DNA of 64,000 nucleotides from Siphonodentalium dalli (GCA_032622095.1 CP136065.1:244219474-244283473); one strand, 5' to 3'; shown: positions 46,380 to 57,939, counted from the first letter of the stretch. Numbers and translations are program-made. The notes: generated by a model from the letters alone, not told the origin.

Positions 46380-48550
46380 ATGGGGTCTGTCTACATGCCC
46401 CACCCTAATGCAGAAACAGGCTTATTATGCCACGCCCCGACGGCGTGCTCTTGTCAATTGTTGCGTCATTTGGCGAGATAGACAACACGGAACCCCCAGT
46501 TGTACCCGGGAATGAATGGTTGTCTACATTGATATCATACCAGCGTATCGTGGTGATATAGCTGCTTAGCTTTGATGTAATGTTTATCAAACTTAAAGTA
46601 CATATTTCATGTTCAGCTGTTCCCCATTGAGATAAAAAGCTAAAGCAACGCTGCCTTTGCAAGTTGGCTGGTGTCTTGATAAAACACCCGTCTATAATTA
46701 TTTTCCATAGGCGACAGTGTTAACGCCGGCGTTGGTTTAAGCCTATTTTAACTTATAGTAGTCAATTTGCCATTAGAACGTTATCCGATACACTATTTGG
46801 TGACAACAAACGCGCGCATTGCGGTATTTAAATAAATTAAATCTTGCATTTTCGCAACTACCCCATTTACTGCACACAGATCATTAGCATTAATATACCC
46901 AGACCCAGTTCATAACTTTGTGACCCCACCATACTCATCCTGGCCATATAAACATAAATTATCGCCATATTTACGTAGGCTGTGACTTTCTGTTCCCGTT
47001 CAGGGACTTTTCCCTCAAAGATAATCAACCAATCAGCAGTCAGAATTGTGTATAGGCTGACTTGAATTTCCCAACACAAATTCAAGAAGCGTAACTCCAT
47101 ATCATTAGTTACGTATAACCTGTAATTGCAAGAGAAATCTGACTTTCATCATGGAAAACGCACCCGTGTTCGACAAAAACATTTTCTGTGAAAGAGTGGT
47201 CATTGGCCATTATATTACATCACAGTGGTGCGTTATCGCATACCCGAGTTCTAAAATTAACCAAATAATGTTTGTAATAAAAAAAAAACAATGATCTCAT
47301 CATCATACATCTGGAAGCACAGTCTAGCAGAAAAGTGACAAATATATCGTGCCATGCATATCAGACATGTATACTGCATATTCTCACATGCCTCATATCC
47401 ATTCAATCACTAATGCGAATATTATGCCAAGAAATTGGACAACACCCAAAATTAACTTTTTTACGTCAGAATTTAATTAGTAAAATCAGACTCGCGTGCA
47501 CAACGTACAAGATAGAAAGGCAAATTTACAAGTTTTGAAAACTACTCACGAATATCTACCAAACGCTTAAAGTGCAAGGCTTGAATATTGGTTAGAAAGT
47601 GAAAACGCTATTCACACCTACTCTATTAAGTCACTGTAGGTCCTAATATAACATAAACACCAAACCGCGTACGCTGGAGATTCAATTTCTATCACGTCGT
47701 CACTTTTAACGTAAACCCTACTCGGAGCTAAAAATACTCGACTATCTTCGGTTATCTTCGGACGTGACGTCAGTTAATGAACATACGCGCCATTTATGAA
47801 AACGACAACAAACAAGGACGTTAAATTATATTATTTTCTGTGATTTATTTGACACCATGGGACAAGAACATATATATTAATATCTCTTTAATGTAGTAAA
47901 TAATATACTTAATGTAGTAAATAATAGACAAAAGACCCCTTTCGCATAGTGAATGACAACAGATCATTAAATACACATATATGTACAGAACGGCAGGAGT
48001 GTTAGCGCGGCCAGATATAATGAGAGGCACAGCCTCAAGTTCTATCCTTCCGCAATGGCACAATTGCCATATTAACAAACCCATTAATACACGCATCGCG
48101 CTGTTTATTACAAGGCACCAGTTCTAGAATCCGTATATTAAAAAATACACACAAGGTTTATTTAGGCACACACATGCATTGTTTTGTCATGTTTGATGAT
48201 GCTTGTATTGTATAGTTCCGGTTTCATGGTTGAGGCGAATGTCATTTATCTTCAACGAGATGACCTGATTACAAAATTAAGAATAAAATAATCAAGACAT
48301 GCAAAAACATAATCCCCTTACTGTGTGTGGCAAGCGTGATTGTCTCATAAACAGATTCGTACTTGTCAATTTTGCGAAAAGGTTTTTGGACTGTCCTAAA
48401 ATATTTATGATATTAAACAAATAGCGATTATGCCACTCAACAAACATTACTTGTTTATCATAGGCATCCGCCCCTAATGTATCTACCGTGCATGACAAAT
48501 AATGCATTTTGTATTCCTGTTAAATTGTGAAATACTGCAGTACTTGCTCA
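46380..48550. other. Region without recognised genes
   Basis: AT-rich. Open frames of 67-85 codons occur on both strands without motifs. Confidence 0.4.
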
Positions 48551-48554
48551 TATA

Positions 48555-49742
48555 CATGTGTAGTCCAAGTCTTCTCGTACTAAAACCGGCTAAGATATTG
48601 GGATGGAGGTGCCGGTCTTTAGTCCGAGTTCCAGGCCCATGCATTCTTATGACACGACTTAAGCGTTAGTGACCCGCTCAAATAAAACCACAATTATATG
48701 AAATAAAATATCACAATTGCGACAATAAACGGATATTTTCCGCAGAAGACATGCTATTTTATCTGAAACCCACATCAGTTGTGAATTTAAAACGGTAATT
48801 TAATGCGAAAAGAGACATTTACCTCAATGTTTACAATTTTTTTAAAGTATGCGAACTCGGTTGACCTCGCGAACTGTGTTCAGCATTTTCCGTTGAAAAT
48901 ATTCCGTAGATTTTGGACAACAACGCAAATTACGATGAATTCTCCATTGTAATCGTAATTATGTGTGTCAATAAATAAAATAATAAATAGATTAATTAAA
49001 CATTGGAGATATAAATGTAATACACTAAATAAATGAACCTTAAGTTTGAAAAGTCCCACTAAAACGGAAGAATTATATTTCGAAACTGTGTGATTCGGTT
49101 CTCCGATTATTTTATCAACACAGGTGTCAAAATGCACATCACACGCATGGCAACTTGGCAAGTCAGACACAAGAGTTCTAATTTGCTCCTATTTTGACAA
49201 GTTGCTTGCGAAAATTGTCAACAAAACTACCGTTCTGATCCTCCATTATGTCATTAAGTTTTTAGTGCGGGAATTGTTCTGAAAGCACATAGAAAACTGG
49301 ACTTTCGGGCGATCGGTTTTCGCCATTTTTGTTCGGAAAACCCGCGCTATATATAGAAACGGAAAGTAGAATTCCCAGAACAAACAGCGGATTATGCCGA
49401 ACTTATTCGGACCACTTCGGCTTTCGGTTAAAACGTAAACAAACAGAGAAACAAAGCGATGTTTGTGTCAATCAACCGGAATATTCTATGTGTAATTTAA
49501 CATTAAAGTTAGATTATTATACACCATTATGACCATAAGATGTAAGCCTTTCCGATGTATATAGCATCATGTATTGATTTGCTAGGTAAATCGAGTAAAA
49601 TACACCACAAATTCCCGCCACAGATCGTGGGCGTAAGTCGTGTCATAGGATTGGTATACAAGCGGTCTTGGACTAATGACCGGCACCTCCATCCCAATAT
49701 CTTAGCCGGTTTTAGTACGAGAAGACTTGGACTAATACATGT
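48555..49742. repeat. Inverted repeat with ~71 bp arms, 1 kb apart
   Basis: CATGTGTAGTCCAAGTCTTC through CGTACTAAAACCGGCTAAGA and TGGAGGTGCCGGTCTTTAGTCC (48555-48625) is mirrored at 49672-49742 with about two differences. High arm identity against unrelated inner sequence suggests terminal inverted repeats of a young non-autonomous element, or a foldback. Flanking target duplications are not evident. Frames inside show no transposase. Confidence 0.8.
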
Positions 49743-50119
49743 GGAGTATGAACAAGGTAGAGTTTTCATTCATCGGTATGCGCAGTTTATAATTATCTCC
49801 CTTAGTGAAACAGGAAGCGCGGCGAAAATAAAACAGTTGGTGAATAAAGTGGCAGAATAATAACATGATTCACTCGGCAACATGGGATTTGTTGCAATGC
49901 GAATTGTCAGTGGGGTTTCCAGGGGTTCATGAACTAAAGGTATGGTATGGTACAAATGTATCTGAGAATACAATGTTGGTACAATTGTACGAACTACCGA
50001 AGTGGTGTTCTAGATTCCTCGAAACCAGTACCCGCGGCATAAGAATCAATTGTCAAATATCAGTTGGTGATATTTTGTCCACTCTGTGCATGTACGCTCG
50101 AAGGCATTGTCACCGCCTT

Positions 50120-50165
50120 GCAGTGCACTTGTATATGCGAGTCTTCCATAAATGAGCCATGCATA
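50120..50165. repeat. Partial hairpin of the GCAGTGCA subfamily
   Basis: GCAGTGCACTTGTATATGCG then AGTCTTCCATAAATGAGCCA matches the left arm and centre of the hairpins at 51077 and 58784. The right arm is lost. Confidence 0.55.
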
Positions 50166-50174
50166 CATGAATAT

Positions 50175-50985
50175 AACATAATGATAGATAGATCTTTATT
50201 TGCACAATAATATTAAAATACAATACATTAACAAAATAGTAAACAAAAGTATATTATTGCACAGGAGCAGCATGACCTAGCTGGCCGTCTTACTGCTGCC
50301 CCTGAATGATAAATGTAATGGCGTATTTACAATTTGACAGACTATTTGGTATTTGGATGGCCGGTTGGTGCCTACTTTAATATTTTATGTATTCATTTTA
50401 ATCAAGACTTTTAATCAAGACTGTGTTGAGTTTTGAACAATTCTGTACCGTAATAGAGATTTTGGACAAGTTTAAGATATTGAAACAAAACTAGTGAGGT
50501 TGTTGCGACAGTACTGCGTCACATTCGCGGACAGCACCGTGCATGTGACACAGGGCTGTCTAGGATGTTCAGGGTGATAACTGGGGTGCATAATAATATG
50601 AGTTAAAAGTTAACCTTGGCAGATTATTGAGTCATGTGGATTTTTGCCGACTGCAAATGAAGCATAATTTGTTTTCACAGATAACCATTTGAGAATATTT
50701 ACCAATTAGTTCCACAGACAATAACTTTTTGAATGTGTAAATAAATTAACTTTTTTTTATTTCGGAATTTATCGAGTTCCACACTTTAGGAAATGAATGC
50801 TTTGGTAGGACTTCTGAAAAACATGTTCTTGCCTTATTGCTTCTTAATTTATCAGCCTGCCTAGTTTTAACACCGAGGGAATATGTGAACATATTCTGAA
50901 ACGATTTGGGGAGATTATTTCTAGACCAGTTGTACATAAAGATAGATGCATTCACTGTATGTATATCTTTGAACATTAGGATATT
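50175..50985 (-). mobile_element. 3' end of a CR1/Jockey-type LINE
   Basis: The minus frame 50976-50746 reads FTYSLGVKTRQADKLRSN then FSEVLPKHSFPKVWNSINSE. This is the usual C-terminus of CR1-like RT proteins ('tRxxxxlrxPxxrtxxxxxxxxxxxxxWNxLPxxI'). It is followed by a 3' untranslated part that ends at 50180 in a short ATCT repeat (minus: AAAGATCTATCTATCATT), typical of CR1-like elements lacking a poly-A tail. The element is 5' truncated. Confidence 0.7.
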
Positions 50986-51076
50986 TTCTTGTTTGAAGAG
51001 AGGTTCTGTGTGACTCCTATATTTTGTGTTGCATAAAATACGAATTGCCTAACAATATTTAACTTGACCTTGTAAG

Positions 51077-51158
51077 GCAGTGCATTCTCTCATATATATG
51101 AGGCTTCCTATGGGAAACTCGCATATACGATATACATATACGATAAGAGAATGGTGAG
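51077..51158. repeat. Hairpin of the GCAGTGCA subfamily, degraded
   Basis: GCAGTGCATTCTCTCATATA with the right arm CGCATATACG...GATAAGAGAATG. The right arm carries a short duplication (CGATATACATATACGATA). Preceded by ACAATATTTAACTTGACCTT, a left flank shared with the copies at 53.84 and 58.77 kb. Confidence 0.7.
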
Positions 51159-51309
51159 GTACATGATATTTAATACTGCATCAATGCATCTCCCGAGTTT
51201 TAGTCTATACCTCCAAATCATACAAAACAAAAGCCCCTCCCGCCCCTGTTCCTGAAAAAAACTATGATAAACAAGTAATCTTTGTTGAATGGCCTTAGTA
51301 ATAGTTCTG

Positions 51310-51664
51310 TCGTCCTGCATTATGCGAAATGGGTCTAAAACAAGAATTAACATTCATCGACAGCCCACTTTTGACTGTCAGCAACAGTGGCGGGCACCGT
51401 TCTTGGCGAGGGTTCTTCAGATGTTACTCTAGTATTCAACTGCCTCTGGCCAAGACCGGATGGTTTTTTTTATATTTTTTATCAAGTTCGTTCATCAATT
51501 TTCTGCATTGTTCTGTCCTCCAGGACAAGGAACGGACTTGCACTGTCTCGGTGTCCGTTGTCTTCACTGCTCATGAAGTCCATTGTAAGGACTGCCCGGA
51601 CTTTCTGCACCCGCTCCTCGTCCCAAGATGTTTTGAGATTTAGTCCAGTGATTCTGTTCTGCAT
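51310..51664 (-). pseudogene. Transposon-associated conserved protein fragment, frameshifted
   Basis: The minus frame reads SWDEERVQKVRAVLTMDFMS, then SEDNGHRDSASPFLVLEDRT and a stop. After a frame change it reads ELDKKYKKNHPVLAKRQLNT, then RVTSEEPSPRTVPATV. The order (acidic 'MSSE' segment, LDxKxxKN, a KxRV-like phrase, Pro-rich tail with a Trp-Ala-Val near the end) resembles an uncharacterised protein expanded in invertebrate and fish genomes and linked to DNA transposons. Recognition is from memory of the pattern only; the frame is broken, so not functional. Confidence 0.4.
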
Positions 51665-51891
51665 TTTCTAGAAAGGAAAACATGATAATTTTTTTTAAAT
51701 ACGCTTAATAAACTAAAACCTAAGCTATAACAGATGATAAAACGGGTTTGATAAAATATACATGTATGACCCATTTTTCAGTAACACACATTAGACATGA
51801 CATTAGTAGGGTCATGCAAGGTAATATTAGTACATGAGTTTCTCGGACATTATGATTCTATTAACGGTCCTTCAGAAATGACCGTGCCTGT

Positions 51892-52151
51892 ATAACCAAT
51901 TTTAGGGCTGCATCGGTTCATCGCAATACACTTATCGTATCGTGCAAAGTGTATCGCATTACAAAAAGTCACCCCTTTTTTGTCATCGAATGGAAAAATA
52001 ACCCATATTTACTGTTTTTGTTAATGCAATTTAGGTAGAAAATCATGCAGAACATGTTTTTTGCGTATCGTGATACGTATTGTATTGTTGGACATGTATC
52101 GTGATATGTATCGTATCGTGAAACATGTATCGTTGCAGCCCTAATAACAAT
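51892..52151. mobile_element. hAT-type MITE
   Basis: TTAGGGCTGCATCGG at 51902 and its inverse CGTTGCAGCCCTAA ending at 52144 are the classic hAT termini ('tAGGGcTGCAaCgAt'). Inner words TATCGTATCG, GTATCGTGATACGTAT and the like are also typical. TAACCAAT at the left and TAACAAT at the right could be an 8 bp target duplication with one lost base. It is about 240 bp and codes for nothing. Confidence 0.75.
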
Positions 52152-52154
52152 GTG

Positions 52155-53840
52155 AATAACTGACAATTAAGACCAAGAAAGCTGTAATAAAATGTAAGAA
52201 ATTGGAAGTTGTATCAAAGTTGCACACATATTTCCAGTCCATGCATGCTGTACAATTTCAAGAATAACATTGTTGTGATTAACATATGAAAACACCATAG
52301 AATGGCAAATGAAATTTTTCAGCTAATTTAACTGTTGGCTCTATACACTATTTGTACATGAATCAGCGATACCTGTATGCATTTTGAGTGATTCAATGCT
52401 ATAGGTGCATATCTTGATACATAGTATATCAACCTTGACAAAATGTCACTGGAATCATACGTCCATGCAAATCATTCCAGCAAAAACACTGTATGTGATA
52501 GCAAAAGCAGAGCATTTAGAAATAAAATTTGCTTAGACACATGATTCAATCTTCAACATATATACATACATACATATACATCAGTAATAGTATATATCTT
52601 TGACGAAATGTCCGTAAACTAATGGCCCAAGACTTTTAAAAACATTAATCGGATCAGAATATTGTGTCATTGTCTAATTTACTCCCAATGTATGGATATA
52701 TTTTAGGATTCAAACCAGAGTCGATACATTACATGGATGTCATTTCAGTCATTTCATTCTTATCCATTGATAAATACATTCCATAGCTGCAATGGTATAT
52801 TTAATGGTAGTTAACACACAATGTTTAGTTAATGTTAACTAAAAGGCATCATTTCCAACTGCTTGACATTTAAGATTTGCAATTGATATCATATAGTTAA
52901 TAAGGAACTTTTGAACAACTTAAACATTCAAATAACATGCACAGTTGATGTGGCTCTTAATTATTTGGAGGCTGGTCAGCTTTGCATGTGATGTGACTTG
53001 TCTATTTATTCAATAATCTTTTATTAATAATTCTTTTTGGTTATTATCAGCAATATTTTTTATCAAGATGCTGGCTAACCAAAATGATAAATGTTCTCAA
53101 TAATCCAATATATTTAGTATATATTCCACACCATTGTACCACAGAGTTGTACATTTATGTAATTTAAAGGTAACTTTGAAATTTAATCTATTTTTCCTAG
53201 TCCATGATCTGACATGTCCAATCTAGCTACCAAACTTGGTATGTGTCTTTATCAGCCAATTATAGAGGCCCAGTTCAAGTACGGTTCAGTCCAATAATGT
53301 TGACATGATATTGTGTTATTGCCATTTTTCGACTTGTACAATATCATAACATTTTGGTTTATGACCGACAACCCCAATTTGGATTAAAACTAAAGCAACA
53401 CATATTTGTCTCAACCAAAAGGCTGGACTAGAAAAGGAATACACTTTGTCACTGCAACTAATTATAACCCCACTTGGTGAAGACTAAATCACACTGGAAG
53501 TGAATACATGTTCCTCAATGTATTTCACAGTAGATGAAGGTGGGTCTCATATTAAGATTGCATGATTTATATGACTTTCAATTGTAATGATTCATAGTGA
53601 ATTGGCTCACTAAATCATGTAATCTTGAGCTGGACATGCCTGTTATGTGAAATACATGTACATGGTTAGCGAACACAGCCGGTGAAGGCCAGTCTCCGAT
53701 CACAATTGCATGATTTATGTGGCTTTCGATAGCCCATTTCGTGAACAAATTTAATTACATGACTGAAATTTTGCAAGAACCCTTTCCAAAGTGTTATCTT
53801 AATGTTATGTGTCGCCCATAGGACCCTAACTTATATGAGA
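52155..53840. other. Region without recognised genes
   Basis: AT-rich. No open frame of note, no RNA gene or repeat recognised. Two 'GATTGCATGATTTATxTGxC' phrases (53558, 53705) hint at an old duplication, and similar words recur near 6890. Confidence 0.4.
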
Positions 53841-54230
53841 ACAATATTCACCATGACCTTGTAAGTCAGTACATTCTCTTATATATGCGAGGATCCCTGA
53901 GAGACCGCGTATATGAGGCCCCCACCCCTTTTTCGTAAGCCGTATTCCATGTCCTGTTATGAGGTACGCCGTATTCCAATCCCTCTGTTAGGAGGTATTC
54001 GGTATTCCAAAAATACCGCTATTCGTACGCCGGCCTTCCAAAAAATGAAGTTTTCATATATGTTTATGTATTCCATATGGCTGTTAACTGGTATTCCGTA
54101 TTCCACCATCTGTGTTAAGTGGTATTCCGTATTCCATGATGGGGGGGGGCCGGGCCTCATATATGAGAGCACTCACTGGCATAGGATATGTAATGCAGCA
54201 CCAGCGCATCTCCCGTCATTAAAGGGTTAA
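53841..54230. mobile_element. Hairpin MITE with a nested insertion
   Basis: ACAATATTCACCATGACCTT then the left hairpin arm GTCAGTACATTCTCTTATAT, interrupted at about 53909. The right arm resumes at about 54158 (CCTCATATATGAGAGCACTC) and the element ends ATTAAAGGGTTAA, with TTAA at 54227-54230. The inserted part, 53909-54157, has inverse ends GGCCCCCACCCC and GGGGGGGGGCCGGGCC. It holds multiple GGTATTCCGTATTCCA repeats. Confidence 0.65.
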
Positions 54231-54346
54231 ACCCGCTGGATATTGTAATGCTAACAGGTGAAATAGGCTCAATAAATCATGTAATCTTGAGGTAGACATT
54301 CATATGATGTGAAATTCATGGTTACCGAACAGGTACATGTCTGCTT

Positions 54347-54416
54347 GTACCTACACCAGCTAGGATATTTGAATAACGAGCATGTCCGTATCCAAATATC
54401 CTAGCTGGTGTATGTA
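54347..54416. repeat. Palindrome with 24 bp arms
   Basis: TACCTACACCAGCTAGGATA TTTG at 54348 is mirrored by CCAAATATCCTAGCTGGTGT ending near 54416. The loop is about 20 bases. Confidence 0.9.
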
Positions 54417-54709
54417 CAGGTAGACTTCAAACAGTTCCTAGGTTTTGAGCTAATGGTATTCTCTTTTGGTACAAAGTAAGCAGTGGTCATATAGCTTCCA
54501 CCTCAAAATTCTTCTGATTTTTAGCACAGAAAAATGGTTCTTATTTATCCATCTATATATGGAACTGGGAAACAAAATTAAGAGTGTTCCAAAAAGAATG
54601 ACACTACATAAGTGCTGAAATTTGGCGCCTTATGTTTCAATGTTAATTTGCACATTGCATAATCGTGCATGTTGCCACATATGAGTTCTAACCTTAGGAT
54701 AATTTTAAA

Positions 54710-55380
54710 ACCATTATAAATTAGGTGAATGGAATTTAGACACAATTTATTCTAAATTTATGCCACGACTAAATTTAGAAAAATGAGGATTAATTTCGAA
54801 ATTTATTAAGATAAATGTCGAAATTTATCCATATTTAAAAAAACATTTCATGATATAAATGTAGTTGAAATTTACTAACATTGATATCAGATCAATTTGG
54901 ATGGTCCGTTAAATGTAGATAAATGGAAGTTTATCCACATAAATTTTGAAATTTATCCACAGAAATTTTGAAATTTATTCAAATAAACTTTGAAATGTAT
55001 CCCCATTTGCTTAATTTATGTCATAAAGAGCGTTTTTATCTCGAATTCGCAGAATTCTGAAACATATGTAAGACGATCCCAAAGTTATGACACTATGAAA
55101 GTGTTGAAATGTTGTCCCTTGGATTTTAACATTCATGTAAAATTTATGCAGTGCATAAATTGTGTTAAACTCCAGAATCATGCCAGATGAATTTTGTTCG
55201 AAATCTGGAATTTCAAATTTAGGGAGTATTTATTCGCATTTATTCACTTTGTGAGGAAGAATAAATGTGAAATTTATGCATATGCCTAAATTTCAAATTT
55301 AGGATAAATTTATGCCGTTGTAAATTGTGTACATGGAATTTAGGCATAATTTATTTTGTTGTAAATTCCACTTTTCATGC
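54710..55380. repeat. AAATTTATCC-rich diverged repeat
   Basis: Repeated words AAATTTATCCACATAAATTT and GAAATTTATTC (54905-55015). The edge phrases GGAATTTAGACACAATTTAT (54730) and GGAATTTAGGCATAATTTAT (55335) bracket the region as direct repeats. Possibly an old tandem or element pair; no coding. Confidence 0.5.
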
Positions 55381-55388
55381 AGTAATGG

Positions 55389-55560
55389 CCATTGCTCACA
55401 TTTATTCTTTCTGGCACAAAATCAGGAGTTTATCGTTTGACTTGCAGGCGATATTTCTTCGTCAGACCTTTCTCAATATAAATACATGGGTTGGTAGATT
55501 CACCAGTTGTATAACTTTAGGTTCCTTTGTTCGTATGTGAACGTGTGTGAGATGGATATT
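55389..55560 (-). pseudogene. Module 1 (subtype A), anchor part deleted
   Basis: Contains the CTCACATTTATTCTTTCTGG flank, the linker part up to ATTCACCAGTTG and then jumps directly to TATAACTTTAGGTTCCTTTG, the segment that normally follows the membrane part. The basic/hydrophobic coding stretch is therefore missing, most simply by an internal deletion. It marks the left border of the array. Confidence 0.6.
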
Positions 55561-55605
55561 GTCACTGCTGCTCACATTTATTCTTTCTTGCACAAAATCA
55601 CGAGT

Positions 55606-55839
55606 TTAACGTTTGACTTGCTGGCGATATTTCTTTGTGAGACCTTGCTCAATATAAATACATGGGTTTATAGATTCACCAGCAGGGTTGTTAGTTCCGT
55701 CGGCGGAGACGCATTTGTTCCTTGTCATCAATACAGCGGTCGTGATAATCGACACCAACGTTATACTATTAGCTACATATATGACAATCTTCAATGCCCG
55801 CATTTTTCTTCTATCCATGCTCTGTGGCATCCTTGACAT
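55606..55839 (-). CDS. Module 2: short type II membrane-anchor open frame
   Basis: ATG-started frame of 77 codons: MSRMPQSMDRRKMRALKI, then a hydrophobic run IYVANSITLVSIITTAVLM, then TRNKCVSADGTNNPAGES. Positive charges before and the polar stretch after the hydrophobic segment predict the N-terminus inside. All three upstream Met codons are in frame. The frame reads on through CIYIEQGLTKKYR to a stop, but the ACCTTGCTCA phrase (minus CAAGGTCT) conserved in most modules could be a donor after IEQ, so this may be a first coding exon. This copy is the only one with both a clear Met and an unusual N-terminus. Function unknown. Confidence 0.5.
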   Translation of the reverse strand: MSRMPQSMDRRKMRALKIVIYVANSITLVSIITTAVLMTRNKCVSADGTNNPAGESINPCIYIEQGLTKKYRQQVKR

Positions 55840-55984
55840 GTTGGGTTGAATCCTATAAATATATACCTATTATCACCGCCTTTTTCTGCTATCCGTGGAT
55901 ATACGTCGGTGATGGGGATCATATGTATAACTTTAGGTTCCTTTGTTCGTATGTGAACGTGTGTGAGATGGACATTGTCACTGC

Positions 55985-56270
55985 TGCTCACATTTATACT
56001 TTCTTACACAAAATCAGGTGTTTAACGGTTGACTTGCAGGCGATATAATAAAATTATTTTTTTGCGAGACCTTGCTCATTATGAATACATGGGTTTGTAG
56101 ATTCGCCAGTTGGGTTGTTAGTGCCGTCGGCGGAGACGCATCTGTTCCTTGTCATCAATACAGCGGTCGTGATAATTGCAACCACCGTTACAATATTGGC
56201 CACATAATTATTATATGGCAATATTCAATGCCCGCCTTGTTCTGCTACCCACGAATAGCGGCATCCTTGC
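55985..56270 (-). pseudogene. Module 3 (subtype A), frameshifted
   Basis: Linker coding part is good (RNRCVSADGTNNPTGEST). The hydrophobic part is disrupted: after MPLFVGSRTRRALNIAI the frame hits TAA codons in ATTATATGGC-type sequence. A 7-base insertion-like ATAATAAAATTATTTTTTTG near 56047 also differs from other copies. Confidence 0.55.
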
Positions 56271-56329
56271 TCAGTATAGTTTTTGCAATGTGCTGCGATA
56301 AATACTTCGTGTGTATTTGAATTATGGTA

Positions 56330-56640
56330 TTTATTCGTTAGTATTGGACTTTTTAATGAATTAAAGGTAAAGTGGATTTGGAAGTCAATTGGTGTCTAAT
56401 TGGTACATTTCAGCATTGACGATAAATGGTAATGTGAGTCATTAAATCGTAATAAACATCTGTGTGATGAGTCAAAGGTTAGGGTTGTAGCTATCAATAT
56501 ATTATATGAGATGCGGTGTAGCGAAATAATAATTTGAGGTAAAATATGATGTAAGTTTAAACTATTGTGCTCATGCGATTTCTATTCATGTGCCTCTCGT
56601 GGCCCAATTTAAATCGCTATCATTTTTCTTTCTTAACAAT
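56330..56640. repeat. Spacer duplicated with 57.94-58.46 kb and 63.76-64.0 kb
   Basis: TGTATTTGAATTATGGTATT, TATTCGTTAGT, TTTCAGCATTGACG and AGGTTAGxGTTGTAGCTATC occur here and in the interval right of module 5. The piece GTCTAATTGTTxxxTTTCAG also recurs at 63815. The duplicated unit is therefore larger than the anchor module. Confidence 0.7.
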
Positions 56641-56721
56641 TGTCTCGAAATTGAAAATCGATAATATTTAATGGATTATGTCAGCGCGACGTTATAATTA
56701 TGTAAGGATTTTGATAAACTA

Positions 56722-56965
56722 GTGATAACTTGGTTAATTGAAAGCGAGTATGCCATGGACCGATTCAACTATATAGACGTTACTGGTGGAACAGAGTTGC
56801 TATTTGAACTACCTGGGTTGCTAGATTCACAAGTTGGGTTGTTGGTGTCGTCGACGGATGACCTACTGTTCATTGTCATCAATACAACTGTGGTGACAAT
56901 CACCATTGATATGTCAATCTTCAATGCCCTCCTTTTGTCTACTATCCGTGAATATACATCGGTGA
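56722..56965 (-). pseudogene. Module 4 (subtype B), interrupted by a LINE 3' end
   Basis: On the minus strand the coding reads KIDISMVIVTTVVLMTMN, then SRSSVDDTNNPTCESSNPGS. The hydrophobic segment is intact in this frame, but no ATG precedes it because the upstream part is displaced by the inserted LINE end at 56966. The plus-strand 88-codon frame over it is antisense. Confidence 0.55.
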
Positions 56966-57507
56966 GGATGCACTCTTTGTATGGATGAACTCGGCGATGA
57001 ATACCACCTTGTTATGAACTGCCCTCGGTTAACTGCCCTCAGAACTAAATATTTGAAAGCCTACTATCGCAACCGACCGAACACAATTAAATTACATGAC
57101 CTCTTCGATACAAATAACAGAAAGATCATAGTAAATCTATCAATATATCTAAAAAAGGCCCAAACACTAATGATCCACTCCTGAGGCTCAATGAAAAACA
57201 AAAAAAACCCAAAAAAACAACAACAACAACAAATGCCCACCCTCATACAACATATGTACAGGGAATCGCCCCACATACATTATATACCCCCGATAATTAT
57301 AAGATAACATTATCACATTATAAGATAGTATACCCTCAATCAATATACCATGTACATGTAGTACACTAATAACTCCAACCTATATTGTGTATGTATATTA
57401 TGTCACCTCACATTTATATTATGTAATATGTACACTGTTTGAAATTGAATCGCCTGTTATGTCAAGTGCGACGAAAGGCGTAATAAACATCTGAATCTGA
57501 ATCTGGG
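56966..57507 (+). mobile_element. LINE 3' end with C-terminal zinc-type motif
   Basis: The + frame reads CTLCMDELGDEYHLVMNCPR then LTALRTKYLKAYYRNRPN and ends at a TGA near 57184. C-x2-C with H and C further on is the C-terminal motif of Jockey/CR1-type RT proteins, and the LINE at 22.1 kb has its own version. The 3' end is AATAAACATCTGAATCTGAA TCTG, a short repeat tail. It is inserted in module 4: sequence on either side (ATCGGTGAGGA and GGGTGTAAGTAAAGG) is continuous in other modules. Confidence 0.8.
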
Positions 57508-57630
57508 TGTAAGTAAAGGTCCCGTTGGGGGTATCATGGGTGTAAGTAAAGGTCCCGTTGGGGGTATCATGGGTGTAAGTAAAGGTCCCGTTGGGGGTAT
57601 CATGGGTGTAAGTAAAGGTCCCGTTGTTTT
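57505..57630. repeat. 33 bp tandem repeat, four units
   Basis: GGGTGTAAGTAAAGGTCCCG TTGGGGGTATCAT is repeated almost exactly four times. The period is 33, a multiple of three, and on the minus strand it codes for THDTPNGTFTY per unit. It derives from a segment present once in neighbouring modules. Confidence 0.95.
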
Positions 57631-57654
57631 TGTATGTGAGCGTGCGTGAGATGG

Positions 57655-57925
57655 ATATTGTCACTGCTGCTCACATTTGTTCTTTCTTGCACAAAGTCCG
57701 GAGTTCATTTTTGATTTGCAAGCGATATTACATTGTGATACCTTGCTCAATATAAATACATGGGTTGGTAGATTCACCTTCACCAGTTGGGTTGTCAGTG
57801 CAGTCGGCGGGGAAGCATCTGTTCCTTGGCATCAATACAGCGGTGGTGATAATCGCCACCAACGTTACAATGACAATATTCAATGCCCGCCTTTGTTCTG
57901 CTATCCATGAATAGGCTCATCCTTG
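57655..57925 (-). pseudogene. Module 5 (subtype A), frame shifted in the basic patch
   Basis: MSLFMDSRTKAGIEYCH shows one extra base before the expected RRALKI, which throws the hydrophobic run out of frame. The linker is present but has a small CCTTCA duplication (ATTCACCTTCACCAG). Start codon context resembles module 3 (MPLF) and module 2. Confidence 0.5.
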
Positions 57926-57939
57926 TTATATAATTTTTC

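Noticed and set aside
48880-49170. 96-codon minus-strand frame with a hydrophobic stretch as a membrane protein
   Set aside because: AT-rich sequence readily yields Leu/Ile/Phe runs; it lies between inverted arms with no start context or homology.
56981-57184. Host zinc-finger gene
   Set aside because: The C-x2-C ... H ... C motif and the following (CTGAAT)n tail identify it as the C-terminus and 3' end of a LINE.
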